From: Parachlorella kessleri
Taxonomy: Eukaryota > Chlorophyta > Trebouxiophyceae > Chlorellales > Chlorellaceae
DNA: 30,243 nt
NCBI GenBank assembly: GCA_001598975.1
Contig: BBXU01000676.1
Span: forward strand, 1 to 30,243
Reading direction: 5' to 3'
This document shows, piece after piece, positions 1-10,300 of this stretch (the stretch's first letter is position 1; every line of letters starts with the position of its first letter). Under the pieces are notes generated by a model. The model was not told the origin of the DNA. It worked only from the letters and a program-made list of their open reading frames with translations, and did no database searches. A program made the translations under genes and the position numbers.

Positions 1-804
1 CCGCATCCATTTGGTAACACTTGAGCACCCCCATCACTGCTGCCTCCCTCACATAAGGGTGGGGATCCCGCAGGCCAGCATCCACAGCCGCAAACTGTAA
101 GTAAAGACAATGATGTTAGCCTAGGATATTGAGGGGGGAGGGGGGGGGGGGGGGCATGGTGCAACCAATGGGGCATCCCACTAGGAATTTCGCTAGTGAA
201 ACCTGTGCCCCAGCTTCCACCGTCTATGCATGCAATGGTCTGCTGCTAACGCACCGCCGCCCAAGGCCCTGAATTTCCTCCCCCGCTGAAACGAGCTGGT
301 GCACCTACAGGCTGACCAATGCAGAACTTATAACCCTGTCAGAGCAACGGCTGAGCCCACAACCCAGTGCTCTCTGCCCCTCTCTTTGCCGCAGCCACGC
401 ACCACTGAGTCCATGAGGTCGGGAACCCTCAGCGAGCAGATGGAGCGCAGCGCCAGGCCTCGTATTGTGGGGTCCAGATCCTTGCAGTCGTTGAGGAGCG
501 TTTGCACCACTAGCAGTGCCACGGCTGCGTTCTGCTTGGCAGCAGTGCGCAAGTACAAGTAGAGCATCTTCTTGAGGGGCAGGTCGAACTTGCTGAGCGC
601 TGCACATTTTGTGGCGGGCACGAAGGCTGCGCTCATGTCGATGCCCTGGGTCATGTAGCGGATCAGCTTCTGAAAGCACTCGCGCTTCATCTGTACAACG
701 TCGGGCCGAGACCCACTGAGGGTGCTGAGCTGCTCCAGAGAGTTGTTGATCTCTGCAACCTCCCCCCTGCCCCTGGACTCGTTCCTAGGCCCAGCCGGCC
801 CCAT
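1..804 (-). CDS. AP4B1: AP-4 complex subunit beta (beta-4 adaptin), N-terminal part, cut by window edge
   Basis: Large adaptin of the AP-4 coat, which sorts cargo at the trans-Golgi network without clathrin. Two exons are visible: 403-804 (ATG at 804, 134 codons, phase 0, donor GTGCGT) and 1-94 (acceptor ACAG), with the intron at 95-402. The rest lies off the left edge. The protein starts MGPAGPRNES, followed by the adaptin HEAT/ARM trunk. Seen motifs are 'YMTQGIDMSAAF' (about residues 50-61), 'LKKMLYLYL', 'NDCKDLDPTIRGLALRS' and 'CSLRVPDLMD', then exon 2 'LRDPHPYVREAAVMGVLK'. The string GLALRS-CSLRVP matches AP-4 beta as I remember it better than AP-1/2 beta (RALAVRTMGCIRV) or AP-3 beta, and the AP-1/2 N-terminal extension is absent. 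It is head-to-head with the BBOF1 homologue, 249 bp apart. The beta-adaptin call is firm; the AP-4 class is likely. Confidence 0.85.
140..154. repeat. 15-bp poly-G run inside the AP-4 beta intron
   Basis: An uninterrupted run of 15 G, preceded by GAGGGGGGA at 131-139. Read on the gene's minus strand it is poly-C within intron 95-402. Its length is uncertain in any assembly. Confidence 0.9.
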
Positions 805-1053
805 GGTTGGCTAAACAAGCTTGCGCCTGATCAGGTCAAGTTGAACTGCCTAGGTAAACCAACGCTTCAACAACTTGGTTGATGGATACTGGGAGGCGAT
901 GGAGATGGCATTCCATCGACTGTGAAGGCTGCTGAGCATGCGTTGGGGTTGCCACTAGCCTAGCCTAGCGCCCTAGCCTTCCCCTTGCTCCGCTTCTGCC
1001 TTAGACCTTGGATACTCTTCACTGTGCAGAAACTGAACTTTAGGCTTCCATAG
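805..1053. promoter_or_regulatory. Shared 5' region between AP-4 beta (minus) and BBOF1 (plus)
   Basis: The two start codons face away from each other across 249 bp, so both 5' UTRs and both promoters must fit here, unless an upstream non-coding exon exists. A short CCTAG-type reiteration lies at about 954-978. I see no convincing TATA box and no full X-box (RFX site). The bidirectional promoter is inferred from geometry only. Confidence 0.5.
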
Positions 1054-4000
1054 ATGTCGTCCAAGGCTTCAAAAAGTCCTAAGAAGCCGGTCGGCAAAAA
1101 GAAGGCCGCTGCCGAGAAAGATGAAGCACCTCCAGCCCCAAATGCGGCGGTGCTGCTCAGTCTGGAAAGGTGCGGCACGTTCTCTGGCACGTACTGTGTA
1201 TGAGCTCTCATCCTGGGCAGCAAGAGGTCAACAACAGCTGCGCTAAGCAACTGAGCAAGGCCGCCCAGGGCGTTGTGTGATTTTACCCGGGCCAGGACAA
1301 ATAGGTCTTGCCATAGGCCAGGTTGAGGGCCATCGCAGTTAAAGCCTCAATAACCCCCTTAGTCAGGAAGAATTACAGTCCTACGGGTAGGTGGCCTCCC
1401 GCCCTGGAGGTGGCTTGTGATCCTTCCCTAAGGGGGCACTCACCCAATCTGAGCTGTCCCAAGTCTACCCTACAGGCTGAGGCAACAGGATTTGCAGCTT
1501 GACGAGCAGAGCCGACACTGTCAAGACCTCCTGGAGGAGAATGCCCGCCTGGAGCAGCTGCAGCTGGCGGACGCCAAGGAGAGCTACGAGGCCACAGCCT
1601 TCTTCAGGTACCCGTCGCTCTTTCATTCTTATTAGCGGGGTCGCACAGCTGTGAAATGGACCACAACTGACTTTGGTCCAACTGAGCAAGCCCATGCAGG
1701 TCAGAAGCAGGAGAGACCTAAGGAGAAAATAGGTGCCATGCAGGCAGGAGCTGGCAGCCAAGACTCAGGAACTGGCAGAGCTGCAGGCGCAGGTGGACCA
1801 GCTGCAGGAGAAGCTCGTGGAGGCTGCCAGGGTTGCTGCCATGCGGGGGGAGAAGGAGCGAGCGGCCCACGAAGCCGAGCAGGCGGCTCTGCGGGGCCAG
1901 CTTAGCATGCTGCAGCACCAAGTTGACTCTGTGGCCATGTTCCAAGGCCGCAGGTAGGATACATGCCAGAAGTGGATCAGAATGAGAGGCGAGACAAGCC
2001 CTCCTTTGACCCAGCGGCACTTGCATATGCTGCCTGGTACGTCCAACCAAGGCACTGCGCGGCTTGGGCTGCAGGGAAGAGATGGAAGCCGAAGTAAAGA
2101 GGTTGCAGGAGACATGTCAACATCTGCAGTTGCAGCATGACGAGACGGTTAGTCATAAGCGGGGTCTGGGGATGCACTGCCTTTTGGGTTTGCATTGCAG
2201 GCCAATCCCTCCTACATTGGCAGCAAGACGCTTACGATGGACCCTTCTGCTACAGATGCAACTATGACTACAGAATGTCTACAGGTGACAGACCTACAGC
2301 AGAGACTTCTCCAAGGGGTACGCATGGGGGATGATGGGCCTGTCATTGTTGGACAAGAAGCAGTGGGCGACGTCTGGCAGGTCCTTAAGAAGAACAAGGA
2401 GCTGGCAGCTCAGATGAAGGCTTGCACACAGGTGAGTTGCTAGTGTCAAAGCTTGCAAGGTTGTATCGCCAGGTTGACAACGTCCAGCGTTCGTCGCAGG
2501 ACATGAAACCTGTTCTCTGCTTAATATTTCTGTGACATAGCTGGGGTCAGCGACTTTGCTTGCGATGATGACGGACAAGGCACACTCCCGAATCCTGCAA
2601 CAGTGTTGACCTGTGCAAAGCACACACCTCACCACGCAGGAAGCTGAGGAGCTCAATAGAGATATGAAGGCCCTTGAGGCACAAAAGGCACGCCTGCTGC
2701 GGGATGTAAAGCTGCGAGACGAGATGGAGCATCAGTATGCGCTGCGTGGCACGCTGCAGGTAGGAGTGCTTGAATGGCCTGCCCTTTCCTCTTCTGCAAT
2801 TGCTTCTGGTGTGAGGGAGGTTACTTAAGCGGGACATTTGGCGGCAGTAAGTGCTTGAATTTGTTTTCATTTGCACAAGGTACCTCACCCAATATCATGT
2901 ACCTCTGCACTAACTCAACACTTGGCTTCTCCTGACGATCTGCTGCTGTGGTACAAGGGTGCCGCCAATACATGCTCTTATGCCGCCACTGCTGCCTCCA
3001 GGCTCGTGAGATCAAGGACGCTGCCAGCAAGATTAGCAGCCTAGAGAAGGGCATGGCTGTCATGGCCCTGGCCTTTGAACAGGAGAAGCAGCAGCTGGTA
3101 CGCGAGCTGAGGACGCAGCTAGCGGAGGCATTGACGGAGCAGACCACACTGCGCAGGTGTGTCAGGAACTTGAGCAAGGAGCTGGTGTGTTTCCCTGCTT
3201 TGGTCGAGCCAGCACCAGTGATGTGCGCTGCGTGCTGGCTCGTGCAGTAGCAGGGGTTGAAAGCTAAAGGAAATGCCACAATGCGTGTTGCACCATGCTT
3301 CACATCTACTCTTACTTTTGGATCCAGGGCTATTGCCAGTGAGCGCTTGCCGGGTTGTTTGGCATGCAGGCTGCTTAAGCTACGCACCAAGGAGCTGAAC
3401 CATGTGCGGGTTGTTTGGCATGTTTGGCATGCAGGCTGCTTAAGCTACGCACCAAGGAGCTGAACCATGTGCGAGGGTTGGCTCATGAGGTGCTGCTTCA
3501 GCGCACGGATGTGGAGTCCTTCCTTCTGTCATCCATACAGCATGTAAGCCATGGGCCGTAACTTGTTAGGTGCGACCATCTACATGTCCTGAGCTCCAGA
3601 GGTTGAGGCATTTTTCTGTGAGTCTAGGGATCCCAGTGTACACCGGAGCAAGGGCACAAAGGCATGTCTACCAACCAGCCAGCTCTTCAGCCCCGACCAG
3701 GATCTGCTGTTAAAATACAGGGGTCATCCGTGCGGACTTTTGCTGCAGGTTCGGACTGAGGTTGTTGCAAGGCAGGCAGATGCTGGTGCGGAGGCCAGCA
3801 AGCTGCAGTTGGAGGATGCTGTGGCGGCTAGCAGTAAGGCCGACATCAGGGTGAGTGCACAATCTTTACTAAGGGAGGGCGCTGTTTGGCAGGCTAAGAG
3901 CAAATGCAGGGGAGTGCTTGTTAAAAAGGGTGATATAATCCTTGGAATAGGGTTTTACATGCTATGACTCCTGCAGCCCCCTGCCATCCTGTAAGGAACG

Positions 4001-4273
4001 CAACAGGCCGCTGGCACTTTGTGCTGTGTTGTGAATTTTGAGGGCCCCTCAGTGGGAGGCCATCCCTTGTGGCTCCCTTACCAGCCACCGTAGTTAACCA
4101 TATTGCAGGAACTGAGTTGGGAGGACAGGGAGCGGATACTGCGGCAGCTGTTTGTGAAGATCAACAACCAGCGCAAGCGGCCCGTGGCGCCGCAGCCTGC
4201 AGCCCCATCACCGCCGCCACAGGAGCAGCTGCAGGGAAGGCCTACTGCGGCTGGGCCTGCTGGCTTGGCTTAA
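1054..4273 (+). CDS. BBOF1: BBOF1/CCDC176-like basal body-orientation factor (coiled-coil ciliary protein)
   Basis: In animals BBOF1 is a coiled-coil protein of basal bodies and axonemes, needed for cilium alignment and sperm-tail integrity. Ten exons give 470 residues (human about 530): 1054-1169, 1476-1607, 1744-1953, 2075-2147, 2201-2431, 2640-2759, 3002-3156, 3435-3543, 3749-3850 and 4109-4273 (TAA). All junctions agree in phase. The N-terminus is Lys/Ala-rich (MSSKASKSPKKPVGKKK). It is followed by heptad-like Leu/Glu/Gln coiled coil over residues about 36-345. The diagnostic stretch 'LNHVRGLAHEVLLQRTDVE' (about 353-371) and the C-terminal 'LSWEDRERILRQLF' (about 418-431) align with BBOF1 'MNRVKKLARNILDQRTEVE' and 'LTWEQKEKVLRLLF' as I remember them. 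The tail is Pro/Ala/Gln-rich. Exon 8 has a duplicated acceptor region (see the repeat at 3352). A TGTAA signal lies at 4417. CFAP157 is a related alternative, but the C-terminus favours BBOF1. Confidence 0.87.
3352..3472 (+). repeat. Tandem duplication of the exon-8 splice acceptor and exon start in BBOF1
   Basis: Copy 1 spans 3352-3407 (56 bp). Copy 2 spans 3408-3472 (65 bp) and is identical except for an extra internal TTTGGCATG (3423-3431). Each copy has a TGCAG acceptor (AG at 3368-3369 and 3433-3434) followed by the codons for LLKLRTKELNHV. Splicing to the first acceptor runs through the second copy out of frame to a TGA, so the second acceptor (exon from 3435) must make the functional protein. 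Confidence 0.95.
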
Positions 4274-4416
4274 CGATGGGTGGTGACTAGCTTATGCAGG
4301 GCTGCACTGGGCTGCTGAATATCTGACCTTGGGCGGTAACAGAATGTACTACATTAGATAAGGACCTTGACATTGAGCAACCAACAAAACCGCTTGTTAT
4401 CTCAGCTACTTCTCCA

Positions 4417-4421
4417 TGTAA
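4417..4421 (+). terminator. TGTAA poly(A) signal for BBOF1
   Basis: A chlorophyte-type TGTAA pentamer 144 nt after the BBOF1 stop and about 100 nt short of the NOP53 stop codon on the other strand. It is the only one in the 248-bp gap between the two stop codons. Confidence 0.6.
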
Positions 4422-4521
4422 CCAACTTTATGCGGCTGCATGGTCATGTGCCTCCAGGGCAAGGCTGCCACTTTCAATGGGTATCTCCTCCCATTCTAGT
4501 CAAAAGGATAAAAGTAGATCC

Positions 4522-7218
4522 TCATTTTTCGCTGGCTGCCTTCTTCTTCTTCTGTTTCTTGAGCCGCTGACGGGCCTCGTCAATGGCCTGCTGCCCCTCC
4601 TTCTCCTTGTCCCACCGCGCACCCTGCTCATACAGCACCTTCCTGCCAGCCTTCTTGGCCACCTTGCGCCGCGGCTCAATCATGCCGCGCTTCTGCAGGG
4701 ACTTGAACCTGCATGGGGGGGAGCTTGTAGGGCCCAGAGCCCCGTCGGTAATGCCGTGGTGCTCTGCTGATACAAGTAACAAAAGCCAAGCCTCTGAAGA
4801 TCTGCCATAGCGAACACAGCATCTTCGAAAACAGTAGCAGGCACCTGAGGCCAGCACACCAGGCGTGCACAGCAGTAAGAGCGCTTGGGACCCCTGGGCA
4901 ACAGCCATGCCAGCCCCCCACGCCACCGCCGACCCCCCCCCCCCCCCCCTCCTCTCTTTCATTTCGCCTCCGCCAACAGACCAACTAACACAGTAGTTCT
5001 GCCCACCTGTCCTTGGCCAGCATCACGGTCGGCTTGAGCAAGCGCAGGCTGCCGCTGACCTCATCAGTGGTCAGCACCTGCAGGGGCGCCGCCTCAAAGC
5101 GCTGCTTGCCCAGCTTGGGAGCCTGGCCCGCCAGGCGCTCCTCTCGGTCCAGCTGCGAGCGGGCAAGGAGCAAGGGACGGGGCACGTAGGCGTCACAAAA
5201 GACTGGTGGCTTGGGTGCGCGGAGTTATGAGGCCGCTGGTCTGTACCAGACGTCATCATCACCACACCAGTACCACTCCAACTGGCCTGGATGGAAGGGC
5301 TGATGTGTCCCCACGCCATGCTACACCCGCAGGCGCACGCACCCCCGCACCTGCTTGCGCAGCCGCGCCTGCTCCTGCTCCCTTAGCCGCGCCTCCACCT
5401 CGCTCTCCAGCTGCTGCAGGCGGTCAAGGTCCCTGCGCTGCGCTTTGAGGCGCTTGCGCTCCGCCAGCGCCTCCTCCTCCTCCCGCCGCCGCTTATCGCG
5501 GTTGCGCTCCTTGCGCGTCTTCCGCTCCAGGGCCTGCAGCTCGAGCGAGATCAGCATGAAAACTAGCAAAAGAGCAAGGATTACTGGAGCATCCCAAACC
5601 AAGCATTACAGCGAAGAAGGGTAATGACTCCATGCCCATGTCAGCAACCGAGCAGTGTTAATGCCACCAGCCCACACGCATCCCATACTCCGTAATACAT
5701 CCCATACTACGCATCCCAAACTCACACCTGCCAGCTGGCAGTCCGCTGTTTCACCAGCACAAGGTAGCAGAGCACAGCCACACAGGCCCTGCACGATCAG
5801 TGAAAAGATCACTCACCTTGCGTTGCCTGGCAGCTGCCGCATCCTCCCCTCCTGTCCCAGGCTCCCCCTCCTCCTGCTGACCCCTGCCTTCTTCATCACT
5901 CGCAGCCTCGTCCCCAGAGTGGAGCAGCCCTTCCAACTCGTCCTGCTCTGGCTGGTAGTCCACAAGCTGAGGGGGTGCCACGGGCTCCAGGTCCTGCAAG
6001 GAAGCAGCGGGTTGAGGACGTAAACCAGGCACCCAAACAAACATCACTCCCGAACGTATGACATTATTGAAACGCACTTGGTGAGCAACGCTGAGAGCCC
6101 TAATGCTGACTAACCTGCCGCCAATGTGCAGATGAGGCAAGGTTGCCTGTTATAACTGAAGGAATCACCGCCAGCCCCCATTATGGAGTTGCTCATGACC
6201 TGTGATCAGGCTCTATAAGCGGAGGCATGCCAGCTGCACCATTGACAACTTGCACCCAAGCGTTTTCCGTGACAGCCGATACCTCCTGCCAAAGATCCTT
6301 AGCGCACACCTTATTATACAGTTTCTGCATCTCGGCCGCCACAGCCACCGCAATCGCGTCCTGGTGCTGCTCCTTGTCAGGGTTGTAAGAGCACCCAGGG
6401 AGGTCTATCTCCACAGCAGGCACGAGAGCCCTTGCCACCTCCCGACGCCTATCTGAGATGGTGCCGGTAACGCGCTGCCGCTTGGCCAGGGCATGGCCTG
6501 GCTGCGCCCCTGGGGCTGCTTCTGCTGCGCTTGTGGCCAGTACTGCCTGGGGCTCCTCGGCCCACAGGTCAAAGACCGGCAGGCCCCGCCCACGCTTGTG
6601 CTGCTGCTGCTGCTTCTGGCCAACGCCGTTGGCTACTGCTGCTGCGCCGGCATCTGCCGCGGCGGCAGGTTGCTTCTGGCGTGGCAGCGGTAGCGGGCCG
6701 CGGTGCTTCCGCTGCATATGTGCTGACACTGGTTTGGCATTGTGAGCTGCCTGCAGGATCGCTTGTGCCCGCGTCAGCTTCTTCCCTTTCTTCGCGTCCC
6801 CACCGCCAGGGGCAGCTCCTGCCAGCTCCGAAGTCTCGTCAGGCCCCTGCACTTTGTGAGTGACAGCAGCTGTTGTTGGTCACAGCTAAAGACGCATACA
6901 GAGATGACCACGACCAAATATGACGTCTGCTGGCCCTTGCACGTCCCATTCACAGCCCACCTTATCAACGAAGAACAGGTCGGCGTCTGGGACACCCTCA
7001 AACACCAGCCCTTGCCGCTCTTCCCGGGTGCTCTTCTCTATAAAGTCGGTAACCTGCAAGCACACAGCGCCAGAGCATGTTAGCTTGTTCCCAGAAGAGA
7101 AGTACAAGGTTTTGTAGGAAGAACTCACGCAGCGGTGCTACCCTGCCATGCCATGCAGTGTGCTCACATCGGTAGTGTCAATCTTGCGGTGCGCCTTCTT
7201 GCCCTTCTTGGCCCCCAT
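4522..7218 (-). CDS. NOP53: NOP53 (GLTSCR2/PICT1) 60S ribosome biogenesis factor
   Basis: Nucleolar protein of the late pre-60S particle. It recruits the MTR4-exosome to trim 7S pre-rRNA. Seven exons on the minus strand give 457 residues (human 478): 7168-7218, 6961-7053, 6310-6846, 5817-5993, 5351-5533, 5007-5152 and 4522-4708 (TGA). The N-terminus is basic (MGAKKGKKAHRK). Exon 2 carries 'LFFVD' at residues 43-47, the arch-interacting motif that binds MTR4. Exon 3 has 'FDLWAEE' and 'VEIDLPGCSYNPDKEQHQDA', both family hallmarks. Exon 4 is acidic. Exon 5 is a long Arg/Glu/Lys helix. The C-terminus has 'LQVLTTDEVSGSLRLLKP' and 'FKSLQKRGMIEPRRK' (about 397-411), then a Lys-rich tail. I ended exon 3 at AAG|GTGTGC because this joins LYNK to DLEPV as in plant homologues. 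The genomic frame runs on to 6193, but that read-through is not used. No poly(A) signal was found in the short 3' gap. Confidence 0.94.
4933..4949. repeat. 17-bp poly-C run in a NOP53 intron
   Basis: An uninterrupted C17 on the plus strand (G17 in the sense of NOP53) within the intron at 4709-5006. It is a G-tract capable of slippage and of uncertain exact length. Confidence 0.9.
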
Positions 7219-7382
7219 CTCTAACGATGTCCTGTGTCCTTTCCTAGCTTTATGGGGAAGCGTGCAGAAAACGTTCCTACTCGAGCAAGCGAGGCAGGCG
7301 GCAGCGCTTTGACAGCTGGGTCCCGCCCGACTATGCAAAGACCCTGCAGCTTACGTTGGAAAATGTATCCAGATATGACAAG
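7219..7382. promoter_or_regulatory. Compact shared 5' region of NOP53 (minus) and WDR74 (plus)
   Basis: Only 164 bp separate the two start codons. The WDR74-proximal part (7248-7382) is open in frame with the WDR74 ATG for 45 codons. A TTTCCTAG string ends at 7247. No TATA box was recognised. A bidirectional core promoter is inferred from spacing. Confidence 0.55.
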
Positions 7383-10300
7383 ATGCAGAGCGAAGAGCTG
7401 CCTCTGCGATTGGTGTGCTCAGACGAACTAGGCCTCCTGAAAGGTACATGCATGTCCTGGCCTATCACGGCTTTTTGGTAAATGCCTTTGTATATGGTTT
7501 AACTTGTGTAGATGACTGCATGCAGTGATACAGACTCCCGACGGTGCTCGGCTAGACGGTGCTACAGTTGTGGCTTCATGGTAGGGGGCCTCTTTCTTGT
7601 ACAAACACGTACCACTGGCCTGCAAGAGCTCTGTAGAGTTTGGATAACGTTTGGAGTTTGAGAAGGCGCCACAACTGGTATGTCAGAGCAAGCTCGTGCG
7701 CTTTGCAGGGGCCAGCCTGACAAGGCGCAGGGAATTGGCTGCCTGGCAGTGTCGAGCCGGGCAGGGCTGGGCGATTCAGGTATGCGGTGGCCGTACTCAG
7801 TCACTGGCCTTTGACCCTGCAGTGCTGCAGGGTGATCGCATATGACCACTTTTCCGTAGTCATCTTACTTGATTATGCCTTGCAAGCATGAGTACCTTCC
7901 CTGCTATGCAGAGTCCGCTGTCCTTGCAACATCCAGGGCGAGCGGCACAGTGGACATCCTCAACCCCTGTGCTGCTGAGCTCCTAGCCTCCATCCCAGCA
8001 GCAGCACCTGCCAGTAATGGCGCCAGCAATGGCAGCAGCAGCAGCAGCAGCAGCATTTCAAGTCACTCCGAGGCAGCAGCCGTGAGGGGCCTGCATTGGG
8101 TGTGGGCAGGCGGGGCCGCAGAAGGCGCCCCGGCGCTGCCTGCACTGTTGACTGTCACGCAAGGGGGTGCGGCGCGGCTGCATGCGGCGGTGCCCTGGCC
8201 GACAGAAGATGAGGGCACCTCCTGGGAGCAGCTGCGGGCCTGGCAAGTGCCGGTGGAGGTGTGCTGCACGGTGAGCCGGGGCTGCGTGAACCAGACAGAG
8301 TTCTGCGGCAGCCTTAGTGCAGGGTAGCCTCGCCCTTCATCTCCATGAGAGGGCGATGACTAGCTCAGATGTAATCTTGTTCGCCGAGCACAGCCACGGC
8401 GCTGGAGGGTGGATGGCATCCTGCCGCAGGGGCAGCTAGGCTGGCTTGCTGCTTGTCCTGCTGGTGACTTGGACAGCTCTGAAATGAGCTCTTACAAAGA
8501 GGCATAGCTGCCCTGTCTCCTGCGGCTTTGCGTAAGTGCAAGCCGCAGTATACCCATGTGTGTTGCTGTATCGATGCCCCGCGAAGGCTGGAGGTGCACA
8601 CGCAGAAGGAGCGTGGCCGTCTCTCTTCCTTTTCTTTGTCGGTCTGCCGGAGCGCTCTGCTGGACTTAGCAACACTCCTCTGCCGTTGGTTTGCAGGCAT
8701 ACGATCCTGGCAGCTCCCGGCTGGCTGTTGGGTGCCAGGGCACGGAGCTGCGGCTGTTTGATGCTGCTGCGGGTCAGCTGGTATATGCTGCCAAGGGCGG
8801 GCGACCGAACAAGGTACTGCTGTGCACTGCGGTGGCCTGAAGTGGGAGCAGCAGTGGGATTGGCAACCTTGAAGGTACTGTGAGGCTGGTCTGCCAGCTC
8901 ATGTGTGCTCACCGCCAACATTCAAATACAGGGGTTGGCGCAATTGAACCTGCAAAGTTTACACAGCCGAGGTCCCAGATGGGGCAGCGGCTGAGCCCCA
9001 TTGGTTTGTTGTTGACACAAACTTTCCCAAAGCACCACATCCCTCAGGCGTGTGCCCCTGCCTTGCAGGTCGGGCTTGTGGACAAGCCCTGGAACACCGC
9101 CCTGGCTTTCCTGCCTGATGTCGCAAGAGGAGCAGCGCCCACAGCGGCCGGCAGCAGCCAAGGCAGCAGCGACAGCGGCAGCGGCAACGTGCTGCTAGTC
9201 GGCACGGGCTACCACAAGCTCCGGCTGTATGATGTTCGGGCGGGCAAGCGGCCGCAGGCGGAGCTTGCTTTTGGGGACGCGCGGATAACTGCCTTGGCAC
9301 CAGAGCCCGACGGTGGGTCGAGTGTGGGAGGGGCAGTGGCTGGCAGTTCATACGAGAACCGTGTGCTTGAACGAAACCGTGGCCTGGGAGCGCCCCCGTT
9401 GCAATGTGGGCAGTTTGGATTCAAGCAGTGGCCTGTAGGACAGGCCAACATGGCAGGATACCTGAAGGGGATTGGTTGAAACGTTATCAGTGATCTGTCG
9501 AGCGTTACGCCTGCTTGGCCAAACAGCGGCTGCTGAAAGAGTAGCCTTTTCCCACGGCTTCCCGGTAGACTACACCTCTTGAACCTGCCCTATGGACAGT
9601 TATCAGCAACATGGCATGAACCCCATCCATGCCGATGGTGAGAAAGAGGCAAAAGGATGCTGGCTGATAAATCTGCCTGCGCCGCTGCTGCAGGGCTGCG
9701 CTGCTGGGTGGGCACCGGGCTGGGCCAGCTGGAGGTGCTGGACCTCAGAACACTGAAGCTGGCAGGCGGCATCCGCGGCATTGCAGGTGGGGGGGTGCGA
9801 GGCCTTGGGGTGGGGACGTGTGCTGCTTCCTTATTGAGAAGTGGTGCGGCTTAGTCCTGCTGCCTTTCTACCCTCCTGGGATGTTATTTTGGGAATGTCC
9901 AAATCGTAGCTGCCAGTCCCAGCTTGCTTTTGTTGCAGTCTGTGCCGCCCCCTGAAACACCCTGCACGCTACCCACTTGTTAGTTGAGGATTGCCACCTC
10001 GCAACAGCTAAGCCATGCGTCCTGGGTAGCAAGCCGGAAAGCAGGCGGCTCAACGCCATGAATGGTCGCACCCCACCCCCACATCACACCTGGCAAGCAA
10101 GCCGTCCCGCTGGCCGGTCTGGTGGTGCAGGCTCGCTGCGAGCGCTGGCCGTCCACCCGCAGCGCCCCATCCTGGCCAGCGTGGGGCTGGACCGCTTCCT
10201 GCGCCTGCACGACACCCGCACCCGCCAGCCCCTGGCCAAGGTCTACCTCAAGCAGCAGCTCACAGGTGGGTGCTGGAGGATGTTTTTTATCCTTTGAAGG

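Noticed and set aside
3370..3463. First copy of the duplicated exon start used as BBOF1 exon 8
   Set aside because: It leads to an in-frame TGA, and as a mini-exon it would not keep the phase. The second acceptor preserves the conserved C-terminus.
6193..6309. NOP53 exon 3 read-through to a TGA at 6193
   Set aside because: The AAG|GTGTGC donor at 6310 joins to DLEPV in frame as in plant homologues, whereas donors nearer 6193 break the frame.
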